Source: Colocasia esculenta
Lineage: Eukaryota > Streptophyta > Magnoliopsida > Alismatales > Araceae
DNA: 64,000 nucleotides
NCBI GenBank assembly: GCA_014218235.1
Contig: CM024766.1
Span: forward strand, 46,093,359-46,157,358
Direction of reading: 5' to 3'
Below the pieces are notes generated by a model. The model saw nothing but the letters and a program-made list of their open reading frames with translations. It searched no databases and was not told the DNA's origin. Each line of letters starts with the position of its first letter. Within the stretch, counting starts at the first letter, position 1. Made by a program: the position numbers and the translations under genes. Shown here in pieces: positions 44,902 to 55,547 of this stretch.

Positions 44902-47843
44902 TGTAGCAACCTGAATTTTTACGAAAAATAAAAATTTAAATAAAGAATTTAAAACCTAGCTAAATGGATATTTAATTAGAGCATTAAATAAAACCCATTA
45001 GATGGAAAAGAGTAATGGGCTTTGCTTAATGGATCTTCTAGTATTTATTGGGTCAAAAATATGAATTTACAAAGGGAGAATAATAGGAAAATACCCTAAA
45101 TTCGTAACTAAATTATTACCTAAATAGAAAAGGGGTATTTAATGCATTAAATAGGAAGTTAGAGTTGGAATTGGATTCCTAAACCTACCCCATATGGGTT
45201 AGCACGAATTTGGATCTTTTCCAAGTCTAAATAGAGTTTGGAAAGCAAGGAAGGAAGGAGGAAGTAAGGAAATTTCGTAATTAAAGAGGAATTAGAGTAA
45301 TAGTAGGAATAGAAATACATACTTGCATAAATACACCTCTTAAACTCTCTTGGGCAACCCTAGCTCGTTGCCAAGAGTTGCTGGACGTGGAGAAGAGGCT
45401 AGGGAGGAGAGGATTTCGTGGAGAGAAGAAGAACTTGAAGCTTCTTCCCTTGTTCTTCAAGTTCTAGCCCTAGAAGACAATCGAGTCAAAGGTAGGCATT
45501 CTCACAAGCATAAACCATGAAACTTTTTCTGTAGGTTCTTCCTACCCTCTTGAACGAAACCCCCAAGTTTCATATTTTTCCATCCATCCTATCTTTTGTT
45601 CTTAATTTTTGAAGAACTGCAAACATGATAACCCGAGGTGTCATGTTTAATTCAAACCTCTATGTAGACTTGATCCCATGCTACGAAAGTTTTACTGTAG
45701 ATACTTCATGTTGTTAGGGATCATTTGCCCCTAAAAAGCCTAAATTTCATTGAGCATGTTGCTCGAATTAAATCAGTCTTGCTCTCTATGTCATGTTCTA
45801 TGTTACTCGTCCTTGTTCGTTCTTAAACCATGTTCAAAGCATGCTCTCTCTCAAATTCCGATTTACTGGAAGTACTCTTACATGCCTAGTTTAATTTGCA
45901 ACTGATTTCATGATTTTCCATCGCGTATATAATTAGTTATGGATTTCTGAACAACCCTCTATCAAAAATTGAAATCCCTGGTCCGCAATCCAATGTCTGG
46001 TCTGACTTCTGTCAGAGTCAGGCACAGACAACCAGAAGGCGACACCTCGATATGTCGTTTTCTGGGGCCTGATTGCGACAGCCTTCCTGTCGCGACCAAG
46101 AAGGCGACAGGTAAGCCGTCGCGTTCTCAGTACCCGATTTGCAAGCCCTATCGCGACCCGTACAAGACCCTGTCGCGTTCACCAGGCCGTCGCGATAGTA
46201 CCTATGTCGCGATCTGCCTACCCTGTCGCAATCATCATTGGGCTATGTCGCCTTCACAGAGATTTTGGTGAAAAACCCATGAAAGAGTGAATCCTACAAC
46301 CTATGTCGCGACCCCCTAGTAAAAACCCTACTTAAAAATGGTGCTATATTGAATGATTTAAAATACATGTTCACGACTTATTTCTAGCTATGAATTCTCT
46401 TGCACTTGCACACACTTGAACCATCCATTTATGGCTGAAATATTGCAGAAAATATATCATAATGTGCCTGGTAATTTATTGAAATAAAGTACATTAATTG
46501 CCCTATTTTAAGGACTTGTATTCGTTTCTTACATTGTTTATAATACCGATATCGACGCTCCACTGTCCTAGAATTCCTCTAGAACGTCGAGCACCTGTTT
46601 TATATACACACTTTTCTTGGCTTGTGGTGAACTCTCCATCGGATATTCCTTTCGCCGGACTAGTGAACTCTTGCACAAGGCCTCCGTAAGTCTCCTCTGA
46701 TCATGGATTCCCACATGGTCGACGAGCCGGTTGTACCCTAATACCTATGATACCCTTTAGGGATCTATATGATCCAAACGGCTATTAGAGATTCACTCTC
46801 GTCTTAAATCACGCCGAACCTCTGGACCTGTGCATAAAAAGGCCAGTGGTAGGGTCGTGAGTTCCACCTGACTGCCAACACCAAGTGCGCGTGTTGTGCA
46901 ACTGTTACTATCGCCTGATTACTCGACGTATTACGTGCAATGTCCACTAGCTCTCATCTATACTCTACTCGCTCACCTATTCACGTTCACTCTACTAGCT
47001 CATCTATTCATCTTGTGCTCTTATCTATTTCTTGGTACTCTATACTGGCCATTGACTGATTGTCTAAAGATAAACAATATAACCAATGCCTGGCAATATA
47101 TAAAGGGCCCGATCTGGTCCTGGGATGTGCGCCCGAAAGTGTTAGTGCCCATGGGAGTTAAATGATCAGAGTGTTTGGCATTACACTCAAGTGCTATCTA
47201 TCTCGACTATCTATATGACAATCAAAACACAAACGTGCTATACTCTCTCGATGTCTAGAATGACAAACAAGTGCTATACTCGTCGTGCTATTACTATACT
47301 TGTGCTAGTTGTGCTATGGCCATCCTGCTATTCGTGCTATATTCGATACTTGTGCTATTTTGGAAACTATACTCGATCTCGTGCTATTGTGCTATCTTGT
47401 TACCTATTGTGCTATCTCTTACTATATTTTGACTCTCTTGTACCTGCTATCTCTAAACACTCTGCCATTAAATGCATTAATTATTTAAAGCCTGCTTGAG
47501 CCTGAGATTTAAGTCCTACTGGGCGTTATCGCTCACCCTACGTTATTTGATGTTGTGTTCTCAAGTGAGACCGAGGATGACACATACACTCACGAGGAAG
47601 GGAATGACCAAGAGTGAAGCCAGGAGTACCCTTGAGTCATTATGTTATCTTAGAGTTGTAGTTAGTTATTTCCTTCTATTGCAATGTAATTGGGCCCTTT
47701 AGAATGGCTCTGATATTAGTGGTTGTAACTAGACATTTGGAAAATTATTAATGAGAAAGATTTGCTTTAGTATTATTCAGTGTGCAATGGTTTGATGTCT
47801 AGTATACGCTCTATACCTTTTCTTGCAACTGCCTTCGCACTCC
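44902..47843 (+). mobile_element. LTR3: gypsy-type LTR inside RT-C 5' LTR, right end eroded
   Basis: Begins TGTAGCAACCTGAATT, a typical LTR start; no internal coding follows and RT-C sequence resumes at GAAAAACAAGG (47844). GGGCGTTATCGCTCACCC near 47520 is a usual chromovirus LTR block in plus orientation. About 25 bp of target seen in the other RT-C LTR (after CACAATC) is absent and no TSD is found, so the 3' end and flank were deleted. Small open frames at 45969, 46498, 46896 and 47191 show no domain. Confidence 0.8.
46012..46312. repeat. GTCGCGAC array in LTR3
   Basis: About ten copies of TGTCGCGAC, CTATCGCGAC and relatives. Inverted pairs include GCGACAG with CTGTCGC (loop of five) and CTATCGCGAC with GTCGCGATAG. 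By far the most CG-rich part of this LTR. Confidence 0.85.
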
Positions 47844-49312
47844 GAAAAACAAGGTACTGGGATATCAACTCATCTATACAATACCTACTTGCATTCAATA
47901 AGAAGAATTCTACCAACTCACAGGTTAAGACATGTTCACAAGAGATGAACACACAATTCTTAAGATGACTTACAAGGTTGGAAACAAGTGTGTACATGGA
48001 CATGAACTTCTTTAGCAATGGTAGAAGACAAGGATTGATAAAAGAAGAGAGAATCTTACCAGTACATAAGTCTACACCGAAAGACATGAATGTCAATTTA
48101 GAGACATGGACCCCAAGGAAAAGAAGTAATCAAAAGGGCTTACCGAACCTTATGACAACGCAAGATCAAAGTGGATGCTTGAACTCCAAGACTTTAAAGG
48201 AAGGAGAAGCAAGAGAGGAATACAAGAAGAAAGAGTGAATCCTACAACAACACTTGATGCACACAAGCTTCTAGAGGTACTTACAGAAATCAAACAAGAG
48301 CTTGAAAACTTGAACACCTAAACAATAAGTTTTATAGTATGTTCAGGCGTAAGAGTAAGAGAGGAAGGAAAAGAATCCTAACAGATCTTGGAAGGTGACA
48401 CTTTTCACTCTGATGGAGTCACAACCAGAAGCAAGGTGAAGAAACCAAGGTTGTTACCGGCAGTCCACCAGTAGCTACACCCGGCAACAATTCCAACAAC
48501 AGCTCGAGCAGGTACAAGAGGTGCAAGAAGGGAAGAACCAGCAGTTCCAGCTACGCACTAACTGTGGAGCCTTGCAAATACAGCAACAACACAATAGCAG
48601 GAGTGGAATCGGAAAGATGGGTACGAAGGCCACTGAAATGCTTTTATAGCCTTCAACACACATCATGCACAGCGGCACGTCGCCCTTGATGTGTCACAGT
48701 AAAACCCATGGGGTTTTACCATTTGACACAGATAACATGCACAACCTACGGTTTACAGCTATGGGTTAACATGTGGAGCTTTCACTTAGGTGAGGTGGCC
48801 TTTCTATCACTTCACATGTAGGCAACCCAAAATTCCCAGAAAATCTCCACCGTAATTAGACCATAAATTAGCTGGCCCATTGAACCTTATGTAAACATGT
48901 TCAAATGATGTCCATTTGTCTTGAAATTTCAACCATAGGCTAATGTAAAGGTTTTAAAAATTATGATGATTTTAGTTTAATTTTTAGAATTTATTTTCCA
49001 CTGGGTAAAAAATCACCTAGAAAATAGTTGCGTCGGCTTAATCTCGAAATCCATACGTCAACAAATCCGGATATTTACATTTCTGATATCACTACATTTT
49101 TCTGGAAATTATGGTATTTTCAAATTTCATTTTCGTTACAGAATTTCGGCGTCGCCCTGTCGGAGCGCGCACCTCTGAGTACGACATTAGAATAATATTA
49201 ATTGCTACCAATTACTCCTAAATTAAAGTTAATTACAACTCATAGAAGTGGTTATATTTAACCATCTAATTATTCACAGTTTTCTAGTAAATAGAATTTT
49301 TGGGGTGTTACA
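47844..49312 (-). repeat. RT-C 5' LTR, segment 2
   Basis: Pairs with 31495-31670 and 41114-42184; keeps the roughly 208 bp lost from the 3' LTR. Ends GGGGTGTTACA next to the TSD CCATG. Confidence 0.92.
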
Positions 49313-49796
49313 CCATGTCTCCCATGTTATAGTTCTTTCCAAGACCAGCCAAACCATTAATGATATCTGTAAATCTACTGTACATCTGCGTAATAGATTC
49401 TCCTGGTTGCATTTGAAATCTCTCGTACTGAGCTACCAGGATATCTATCCTTGTTTTCTTGACTTTGTCTGTTCCTTCATAAGTGATTATGAGTTTCTCC
49501 CACATTTCCATCGCTGATTTGCATGCTGAAATCCTATTAAACTCTTTCTTACTGAGAGCACAGCATAATATACTCTTAGCTTTGCAGTTAAGAGAGATCT
49601 TCTTCTTATCATCATCTGTCCAATTTTCTTTGTTGTTCAGAACTACTAGATCTCCTTCTTCTATGATGGACCACAGTTGAAAATCGAGACCTTGCAGGAA
49701 GAACTCCATTCTGGTCTTCCAATAGTTGTAATCTTCTCCATCGAATAGAGGGGGTCGGTTGACTGATTGACCTTCTGCATACCCTTGAGCTGCCAT
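49313..49796 (-). pseudogene. gag: RT-A gag N-terminus
   Basis: Starts at the Met at 49796, 50 nt from the PBS: MAAQGYAEGQSVNRPPLFDG, YWKTRMEFFLQ, then FNRISACKSAMEMWEKLIIT and QMPGE-type QMQPGESITQMYSRF. The frame is open up to the RT-C insertion at GDMV and continues at 29642. It is the undamaged first third of gag; the remainder is broken. Confidence 0.93.
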
Positions 49797-49845
49797 TTAT
49801 CTTTTGCTCTTCAGATCGCTAGATCTTCTTTGTAAAAGAGACTTG

Positions 49846-49857
49846 GCTCTGATACCA
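49846..49857 (-). other. RT-A primer-binding site
   Basis: TGGTATCAGAGC on the minus strand, perfect for initiator tRNA-Met, two bases from the LTR. Confidence 0.94.
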
Positions 49858-49859
49858 CT

Positions 49860-51929
49860 TGTTCCTCAGCTAGCAAGCCCAGAGGGAGGGTGAATGGGAT
49901 TTAAAAATTTCGTTTAAATAGAAACCTATCAACATAAACGCTTTAACAAACAAACACTAAATTCGATTGTTAGTTGTTAGTGATAAAGAAGACAACAAGC
50001 AAATAAGCACACAAGCACACAACATAGGAAATTTTATCCTGGTTCGGACCTCCTATCCCAAGGAGTCCTACGTCCAGTCCCCAAGCAACAACTTGGGATT
50101 TCACTAACCAAGGGTATTGTCCCCCTTAAGGACCCTTACACATCCAGCCACAGCTGGCCTTCTCTTCTAACCCCGAAGAGGTATACAGCCACCCTGATAC
50201 ACAAGTCTTCCTTCCTTACTGAAGGGAATACACACCACCTATTTTCAACAGGTCTTCTCTTCACAACCCGAAGAGGAACTTCACAACAAATGTGAATGAA
50301 GGTAAAAGGCCCCTAGACCAAGCTTACAACAAGCTGCTTGATCTGAGGCAAAGTCTGAGAGAGAAAGATCAACAATAAAACAAATCTCTCAGAACTACAA
50401 GCTCTAAAAAATCTAGACAATGAAGGATGAGAGCTACGAGCTAAGGAATGTGAATGAAGCAAGAGGCTCTTGTTTCTGAAGCTCGCAAGTTGAAGGTTGG
50501 TTCTATAAAAGCTCTAATGAGCTAAGATGTCCTTCATGGAGTCATCAGACTTCTATATATCTTCTCTTGAAATTATAGCTGTTGAAATGGCCGTTGTCTC
50601 TAGGTTGGATGTTCGTTAGACTGCATGGTCCATCGTGTACGACAGGTATGCTTGCACCCATTTAATGCTCTTGAGTCATGCACGCAAAGAGAAGATTCAT
50701 CTAGATATTCCTTAGCTTCTAGTTGTCCAACGTTGTAAGATATGACTTACACATAATAAATGTCGAAGCACAGACAGCTAGATTGTCTCTATGCTTGTCA
50801 GTCAACGTTAGAAGCCATGCAATAAGAACGTACACCAAAATAGTAATGCCATTCTGCTATCCTGAAAAGTGTTTGCTATAGAAACATAGGAATAGAAGCC
50901 ACCTAGATATGCATCGTGCAGAGGAGTGTACAATCTCATTAAATGCATGGATATTAGTGATGCATGCAGGAAGACTTTGACTTTCACAATATTTGAAAGT
51001 ATATTTGAATACCATGTGTGAAATCGATGTAATCCATGAAGTCGTTATGACAAAGAAATAGTTGTACAACTTATGAAGTCGTTGTTTATACAAATCGTTG
51101 TACGCGAGTAAGCAAATAGTTGTACAGATATGAGAAAATCGTTGTTCAAGCGTAAACAAATCATTCTTTTAAGCAAATCATTGTGAAAGAGTAAGCAAAT
51201 CGTTGTACAAGCAAATCATTGTACAAACATAAACAAGTCGTTGTTTGAACAAATCGTTGTTCAAGCGTAAGCAAATCGTTGTTTGAACAAATCGTTGTTC
51301 AAACATAAGCAAATCGTTATGCCGACCAAATCGTTGTGTAACTTATCGAATCGTTATAAGATGGAAATCGTTGTTACACTTTACGAGTTGTTGTGAGACC
51401 GAAATCGTTGTTTCATTAGCGAATCGTTGTAAGACCGAAATCGTTGTTTCACTTAACGAATCGTTGTGAAACTGAAATCGTTGTTTCACTTAACGAATCG
51501 TTGTGAGACCGAAATCGTTGTTTCACTTAACGAATCGTTGTGAGACTGAAATCGTTGTTTCACTTAACGAATCAAATCGTTATGCGGTCAAATCGTTGTA
51601 GCGATAGAATCGTTCTTTCACTTAAGAAATCGTTATATCTCTTAAGAAACCGATGTGGACTTAGAGGAAATACATGAACTGAAATCGTTGTTTCATGTGA
51701 AATCGATGACCGAATCATTGTATCTCTAAAGAAATCGATGTGGACTTAGAGGAAATACATGCTATGAACTTTAAATGAAACAGTGTAAGAATTACTTACA
51801 GATTTTGCTTGTTTTATTTCTTGTAACTGAGCTTCATAAAAACTTGCTAGAAAATAATTGTTAGAGTTTTGTTAATCACCAAAATTGTATATAATTAAAT
51901 AAAATTATATGGGGATGGACTAATCATCA
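49860..51929 (-). repeat. RT-A 5' LTR
   Basis: 2,070 bp from TGTTCCTCAGC to TAATCATCA. The five bases after it (GAATA, 51930-51934) should be the TSD; the partner lies left of the window. TATATA at 50554-50559 may be the TATA box. It gives the intact form of the LTR interrupted at 1872-16070. Confidence 0.9.
51030..51765 (+). repeat. ATCGTTGT motif array in RT-A 5' LTR
   Basis: Counterpart of 2375-3125. The 37-bp compound repeat is even more regular here (51430-51560). About 165-900 bp from the LTR start on the coding strand. Confidence 0.92.
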
Positions 51930-51934
51930 GAATA

Positions 51935-52622
51935 CACTGGTCTGCAACTTTTGGAACTCGAGCAAAGCATTGGAGAAGCCTTTCCTAGCCGTCATAGCCG
52001 TTCTTGGGAGTTGTGTGGACTCATTTTCAAAAAGAGACAAGGGGACCTTTTATAGGTGTGTCCTTATCCTCACACGTACATGGGAGTGTGTGTGGATAAG
52101 GAAAGGATGCCTTAAATAATGCCCCGTGCCGCTCACGTGTTCAATCGCTGGGCTTCATAGTTGTCGACAACCGCACGAAGTTTGTCGACAACTACTGCTA
52201 CACATTCTCCATCCAGAAACAAAATTATGAAAGCTTCCCTTAGTTGTCAATAGATAACTAATGGTTTTTGACAACTACTACCTCAACTTCATCTTCGAGA
52301 AGCGAATTTTTGTCATCTGTTTCCAATTGTCGACAACTAATCCTTGTTTGTCGACAAGTACTGTCATAGGTTCTTCTTCCAAAACTAGATCTCTGAACTT
52401 TGTCTTCAGTTGTTGACAAATGATTGTCAAGTTGTCGACAAGTATCAACTCTTTTTCTTCAGATTTTACTTGATCTTTTATGCACTTCAATCTAATACTT
52501 GTTATCCTACAAAAACATGCTTCACTTCAAATGTTATCATTTAAAGTTCATGAATCAAAATAGGATATTGTCATGTGATTTCTATCATCAAAATAACATG
52601 GAAAACCCTCAAATTTTAGACA
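51935..52622 (-). repeat. RT-G LTR, first part
   Basis: Outer element split by RT-A. On the minus strand it starts TGTCTAAAATTTGAGG at 52622, then TTATTTTGATGATAG, the Sirevirus LTR opening. CTATAAAAGG at 52046-52055 is a likely TATA box. The rest of the LTR should lie beyond RT-A, left of the window. The 52622 boundary is a judgement from sequence form. Confidence 0.65.
52163..52439. repeat. TTGTCGACAA array in RT-G LTR, 21/62-bp lattice
   Basis: Sites at 52163, 52184, 52246 (decayed, GTCAAT), 52267 (decayed, TTTGAC), 52329, 52350, 52412 (GTTGAC) and 52434. Distances 21, 62, 21, 62, 21, 62 and 22. Confidence 0.9.
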
Positions 52623-52704
52623 AGTTCTAAGCAATTGGACACATTTCCATTAAAGAGAGATAATAGTGCATGTACAGAATGACAAATGCAACATGATTGC
52701 TTTC
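52623..52704 (-). other. RT-G 3' untranslated region, left of LINE
   Basis: Non-coding RT-G sequence between its LTR and the LINE. Its last 13 bases, CATGATTGCTTTC (52692-52704), are one copy of the LINE TSD. Confidence 0.6.
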
Positions 52705-52859
52705 TTTCTTTTTTTTTGGAAAAAGTAAGTGTAACAGGATCAGCGACGGTCGAGTGCATTCCACCCCAGCAGGGTGAAATGATACCACTCCCCCAGGCGA
52801 TTAACCTGTGACACTGAAAAATTTTATTCATGAAACGTAGATAGCTTACAAATAACGGC

Positions 52860-53612
52860 AGGGCATACCCCTGAACAGATACAAGGCCAATAAGCGCCAT
52901 GGTAAAGGAAGGGAACAAACCCCATTTAGACCAGTCTAATATGCGCCAGGCCAGTTCTATCAAGAGCAACCGCACCTTTACAAGAATGTGGGAGGCTATG
53001 GGCTCCCCAGAAGACCTGATTACAACCGGTGTCTACAGCAAGATTAGCTAACTGGTCAGCCACCATGTTCGCCTGACGGTATACATGGGTGAGGGGGATG
53101 TGATTAGCATGCAACATGTTCTTGACCTCACGCCACCACCTGAGAGATAGCCAGGATATACATCTGTCTTGATTCAGAGAGTTGACGAGGGAGAGAGAAT
53201 CCTACTGGATGTGTGATAGCCGAACTCCAAGGGATTCAGCCAACCGAAGTCCATCGCACAAAGCACGGGTCTCTGCCTGAAGGTTGTTCCCTATTCCATA
53301 ATAATGGGCAAAGACAACTATCACCTCATCAACATTGTTCCTAATGCAGCCACCACCTCCACAAATTCCTGGGTTCCCTTTAGAAGCCCCATCCACGTTT
53401 AAACAAAAACTCTCGTCAGGGGGGATCCAGCGAACTAACTTTATTTGTTTTCCGGTGAATAGAGGATTAAAACCATGTGTGCAGCACCTGCTGCTCCTCC
53501 AGCATTGGTTCAGATTTGAAGGATGTCTTGCTAAGGGAAAAGGATATATTAAACTTGATACTTTTAAGAATCTCAGAAGCACTGATATGTTTATCTTCAA
53601 ACCTTGCAGCAC
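52860..53612 (-). pseudogene. LINE RNase H domain
   Basis: Plant L1 elements carry an RNase H after RT. Visible: CLNVDGASKGNPGICGGGGC (Asp), NLQAETRALCDGLRLAES (Glu), a TAG near 53200 (SHIQ*DSLSL; the Asp lies just beyond), and HVYRQANMVADQLANLAVDT with the last Asp. It is joined out of frame to the zinc-binding part near 53480. Confidence 0.88.
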
Positions 53613-54330
53613 ATCTGCCTTTCCATAACTCCCATATCATAATCATAAAACCATAGAGAGAAGAACATCCCATGGGGGAGCGAATGTTATAGAATTTAAT
53701 AAAGTTCCATGTCCTGACTGTGATATGATCATGTAGATGAATCTTATTACTCACCAAAGGAAAAAACCAGCGCCACAGCTGGACTGCAATGTCACTTTTA
53801 ATGAATACGTGATCAAAGTCTTCAAGCTGTGGGGAAGAGCAGCAGTGGCATCTTGAGACCATGGGGACTCCACAATCAGAAATCCTGCTATCTACAGGGA
53901 CAGCGCTATGCAACAATCTCCAAGTGAACAAGGAAATTCTTGGAGTAAATGCAGATATCCAGATCTTGAGCCATTCAGAGCGGCGGGTTCCCCTGTTTCT
54001 AATTAAGTTATAGGCCGATGAAGCAGTGAACAACCCATTAGAGGAAGGGGTCCAGATACTTCTATCTTCTTCTTCATTAAGTTGCACACCCTCAAAGATG
54101 TCACCAGGAAGAACCTCTCGAAGTGGGTGAGATGAGCTGTTCACAACCTCCATCAATGTGGATTCATCATTTTCTACATGTGTAGGAGCTAGATGTGATA
54201 GAGGAAAGTCGCCCCTCCAGTAGTCATGCAGAACTTTGATTTTATCTCCCTTACCATGGATATCCATTTTGTGTTCTTTTGGATAATAAGATTAGCTGTC
54301 ATCAGCGTCCTCCTCGGAATACCCAGGATG
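53467..54330 (-). pseudogene. LINE zinc-binding (zf-RVT) region
   Basis: KIKVLHDYWRGDFPLSHLAP, RSIWTPSSNGLFTASSAYNL, then FTWRLLHSAVPVDSRIS and CHCCSSPQLEDFDHVF form the zf-RVT domain found after RT in plant LINEs. A stop near 54375 and a shift near 54270 separate it from the RT. Confidence 0.88.
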
Positions 54331-54374
54331 TTGTTGTAGCTACTCGTAGCATATCGCCATCTAGCATAGTTTGC

Positions 54375-55357
54375 CTAGAAAGAAGTTCCATGTCGAATGT
54401 TCCATAGCTGTTTGATAACCAGAGACATTTGGACATCACTCAAGCTTCGAATGCCCAGGCCACCTTCAGCTTTCGGGCATTGCATTGAGTTCCATGCAAC
54501 CCAGTGGCGTTTATGAGTTGCTTCAGTTCCATTCCAGTAGAAACCAACAACAGTCCTCTCAAGAAGGGATAAAACTACTTTGGGGAGAACAGAGGCAGCT
54601 GCCAGGTAAATGGGGATAGAGGATATAACAGAGTTAATTAATGTAATTCTCCCAGCTTGAGAAATAAATTTGGATTTCCAGCTTCCTAACTTGGCATGAA
54701 CCCTGTCAATAAGGTGTTTAAAATCTGCTACCAACACTCTTGCAGGCCTCAAAGGGACTCCAAGATATAGTAGCTCTCCTTGCTGTCTCTTGTACCCGGT
54801 TATGTCTTTTATTCTTTGAATTTCAAGGGGAGGCATCTTATCATGGACCATGAAACAACTTTTACTAGCATTGATGTGCTGCCCTGACGATTGAGAGTAT
54901 ATAGATAGGAACTGCATAAGCTTTTTGACATTGTGACTACTACCATTGTGAAGATGAGGGTGTCATCCGCATACAACATATGAGAAGGGGCCGGACAGCC
55001 TCTGGGACCTGCGTAAGGATTCAAAATTCCACTAGAAACCATATTTTTGAGACCTCTACTCAATGCTTCCTCCATTATAATAAAAAGAGTAAGAGCTAAT
55101 GGATCCCCTTGTCTTAAACCTCTTGTAGATTTAAAATACCCTGCTGAAAATCCATTGAACAAAACAGAGAACCAACAATTGGAAAGCATCATGCCAATGT
55201 AAGAAATGAACCTGGAAGAAAAGCCAAACCTCCTGAGAACAGCAAACAGAAAGTCCCATTCAACACTGTCGTATGCTTTCCAAATATCCAGCTTAAAAAT
55301 GACATTTCCCCCTCTAACTTTCCGACCAATGTCTCGAACAAGCAATAAGATTGCTTT
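54375..55357 (-). pseudogene. LINE reverse transcriptase (truncated)
   Basis: Starts part-way through the palm: VIFKLDIWKAYDSVEWDFLF (first Asp), then STRGLRQGDPLALTLFIIME and PSHMLYADDTLIF with the YADD box. A shift at about 54910 follows. The thumb side reads INASKSCFMVHDKMPPLEIQ and LLYLGVPLRPARVL up to LWNIRHGTSF and a stop, where relatives usually have Trp. The first Met in the open frame at 55372 lies in the TSD, so it is not a real start. Confidence 0.92.
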
Positions 55358-55370
55358 CATGATTGCTTTC

Positions 55371-55547
55371 ATTCATATGATTTTCAATCATTACATTTCA
55401 TTCAAAAGTCAAAACATTTCATTCAAAAGTCACACGATTGCATCAAGCAATAAGACTCAAGACTCTCCCCCTCACTCTAGCAATCTATCCAAGACACTCT
55501 CCCCCTGAGACCATAACTAACACACTTTTTCTCCTCCTTTGACATCA
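55371..55547 (-). other. RT-G 3' untranslated region, right of LINE
   Basis: Non-coding. Contains PPT-like CTCTCCCCCTC (55463), CTCTCCCCCTGAG (55496) and TCTCCTCCTTTGACATCATC (55529-55548), the last matching the second PPT block of RT-B and RT-E. Confidence 0.65.

Larger units (their letters stand above)
29643..49312 (-). mobile_element. RT-C: gypsy deletion derivative with long LTRs
   Basis: Inserted in RT-A gag with the perfect TSD CCATG (29638-29642, 49313-49317). LTRs start TGTAACACCC and end GGTGTTACA. The interior is only 883 bp (42185-43067) and holds a PPT, a gag scrap and a PBS, so it is non-autonomous (LARD-like in form, though here by deletion). Without later insertions it would be about 7.3 kb, most of it LTR. 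The termini and the CTCTCCCCCACT beside the LTR are typical of plant chromoviruses. The left LTR is split by RT-D, the right by LTR3. Confidence 0.92.
52705..55357 (-). mobile_element. 5'-truncated L1-type LINE
   Basis: 2,653 bp flanked by the 13-bp TSD CATGATTGCTTTC (52692-52704 and 55358-55370). On the minus strand it begins inside the reverse transcriptase domain and ends in an A-rich tail (the T run at 52705-52718). 5' truncation, a long TSD and a tail are the marks of target-primed reverse transcription. ORF1, the endonuclease and the start of RT are absent. Confidence 0.95.

Noticed and set aside
52705..55357. RNase H and RT here as parts of a host gene or an LTR element
   Set aside because: YADD, zf-RVT and the RNase H order, the A-rich end and a 13-bp TSD identify a truncated LINE.
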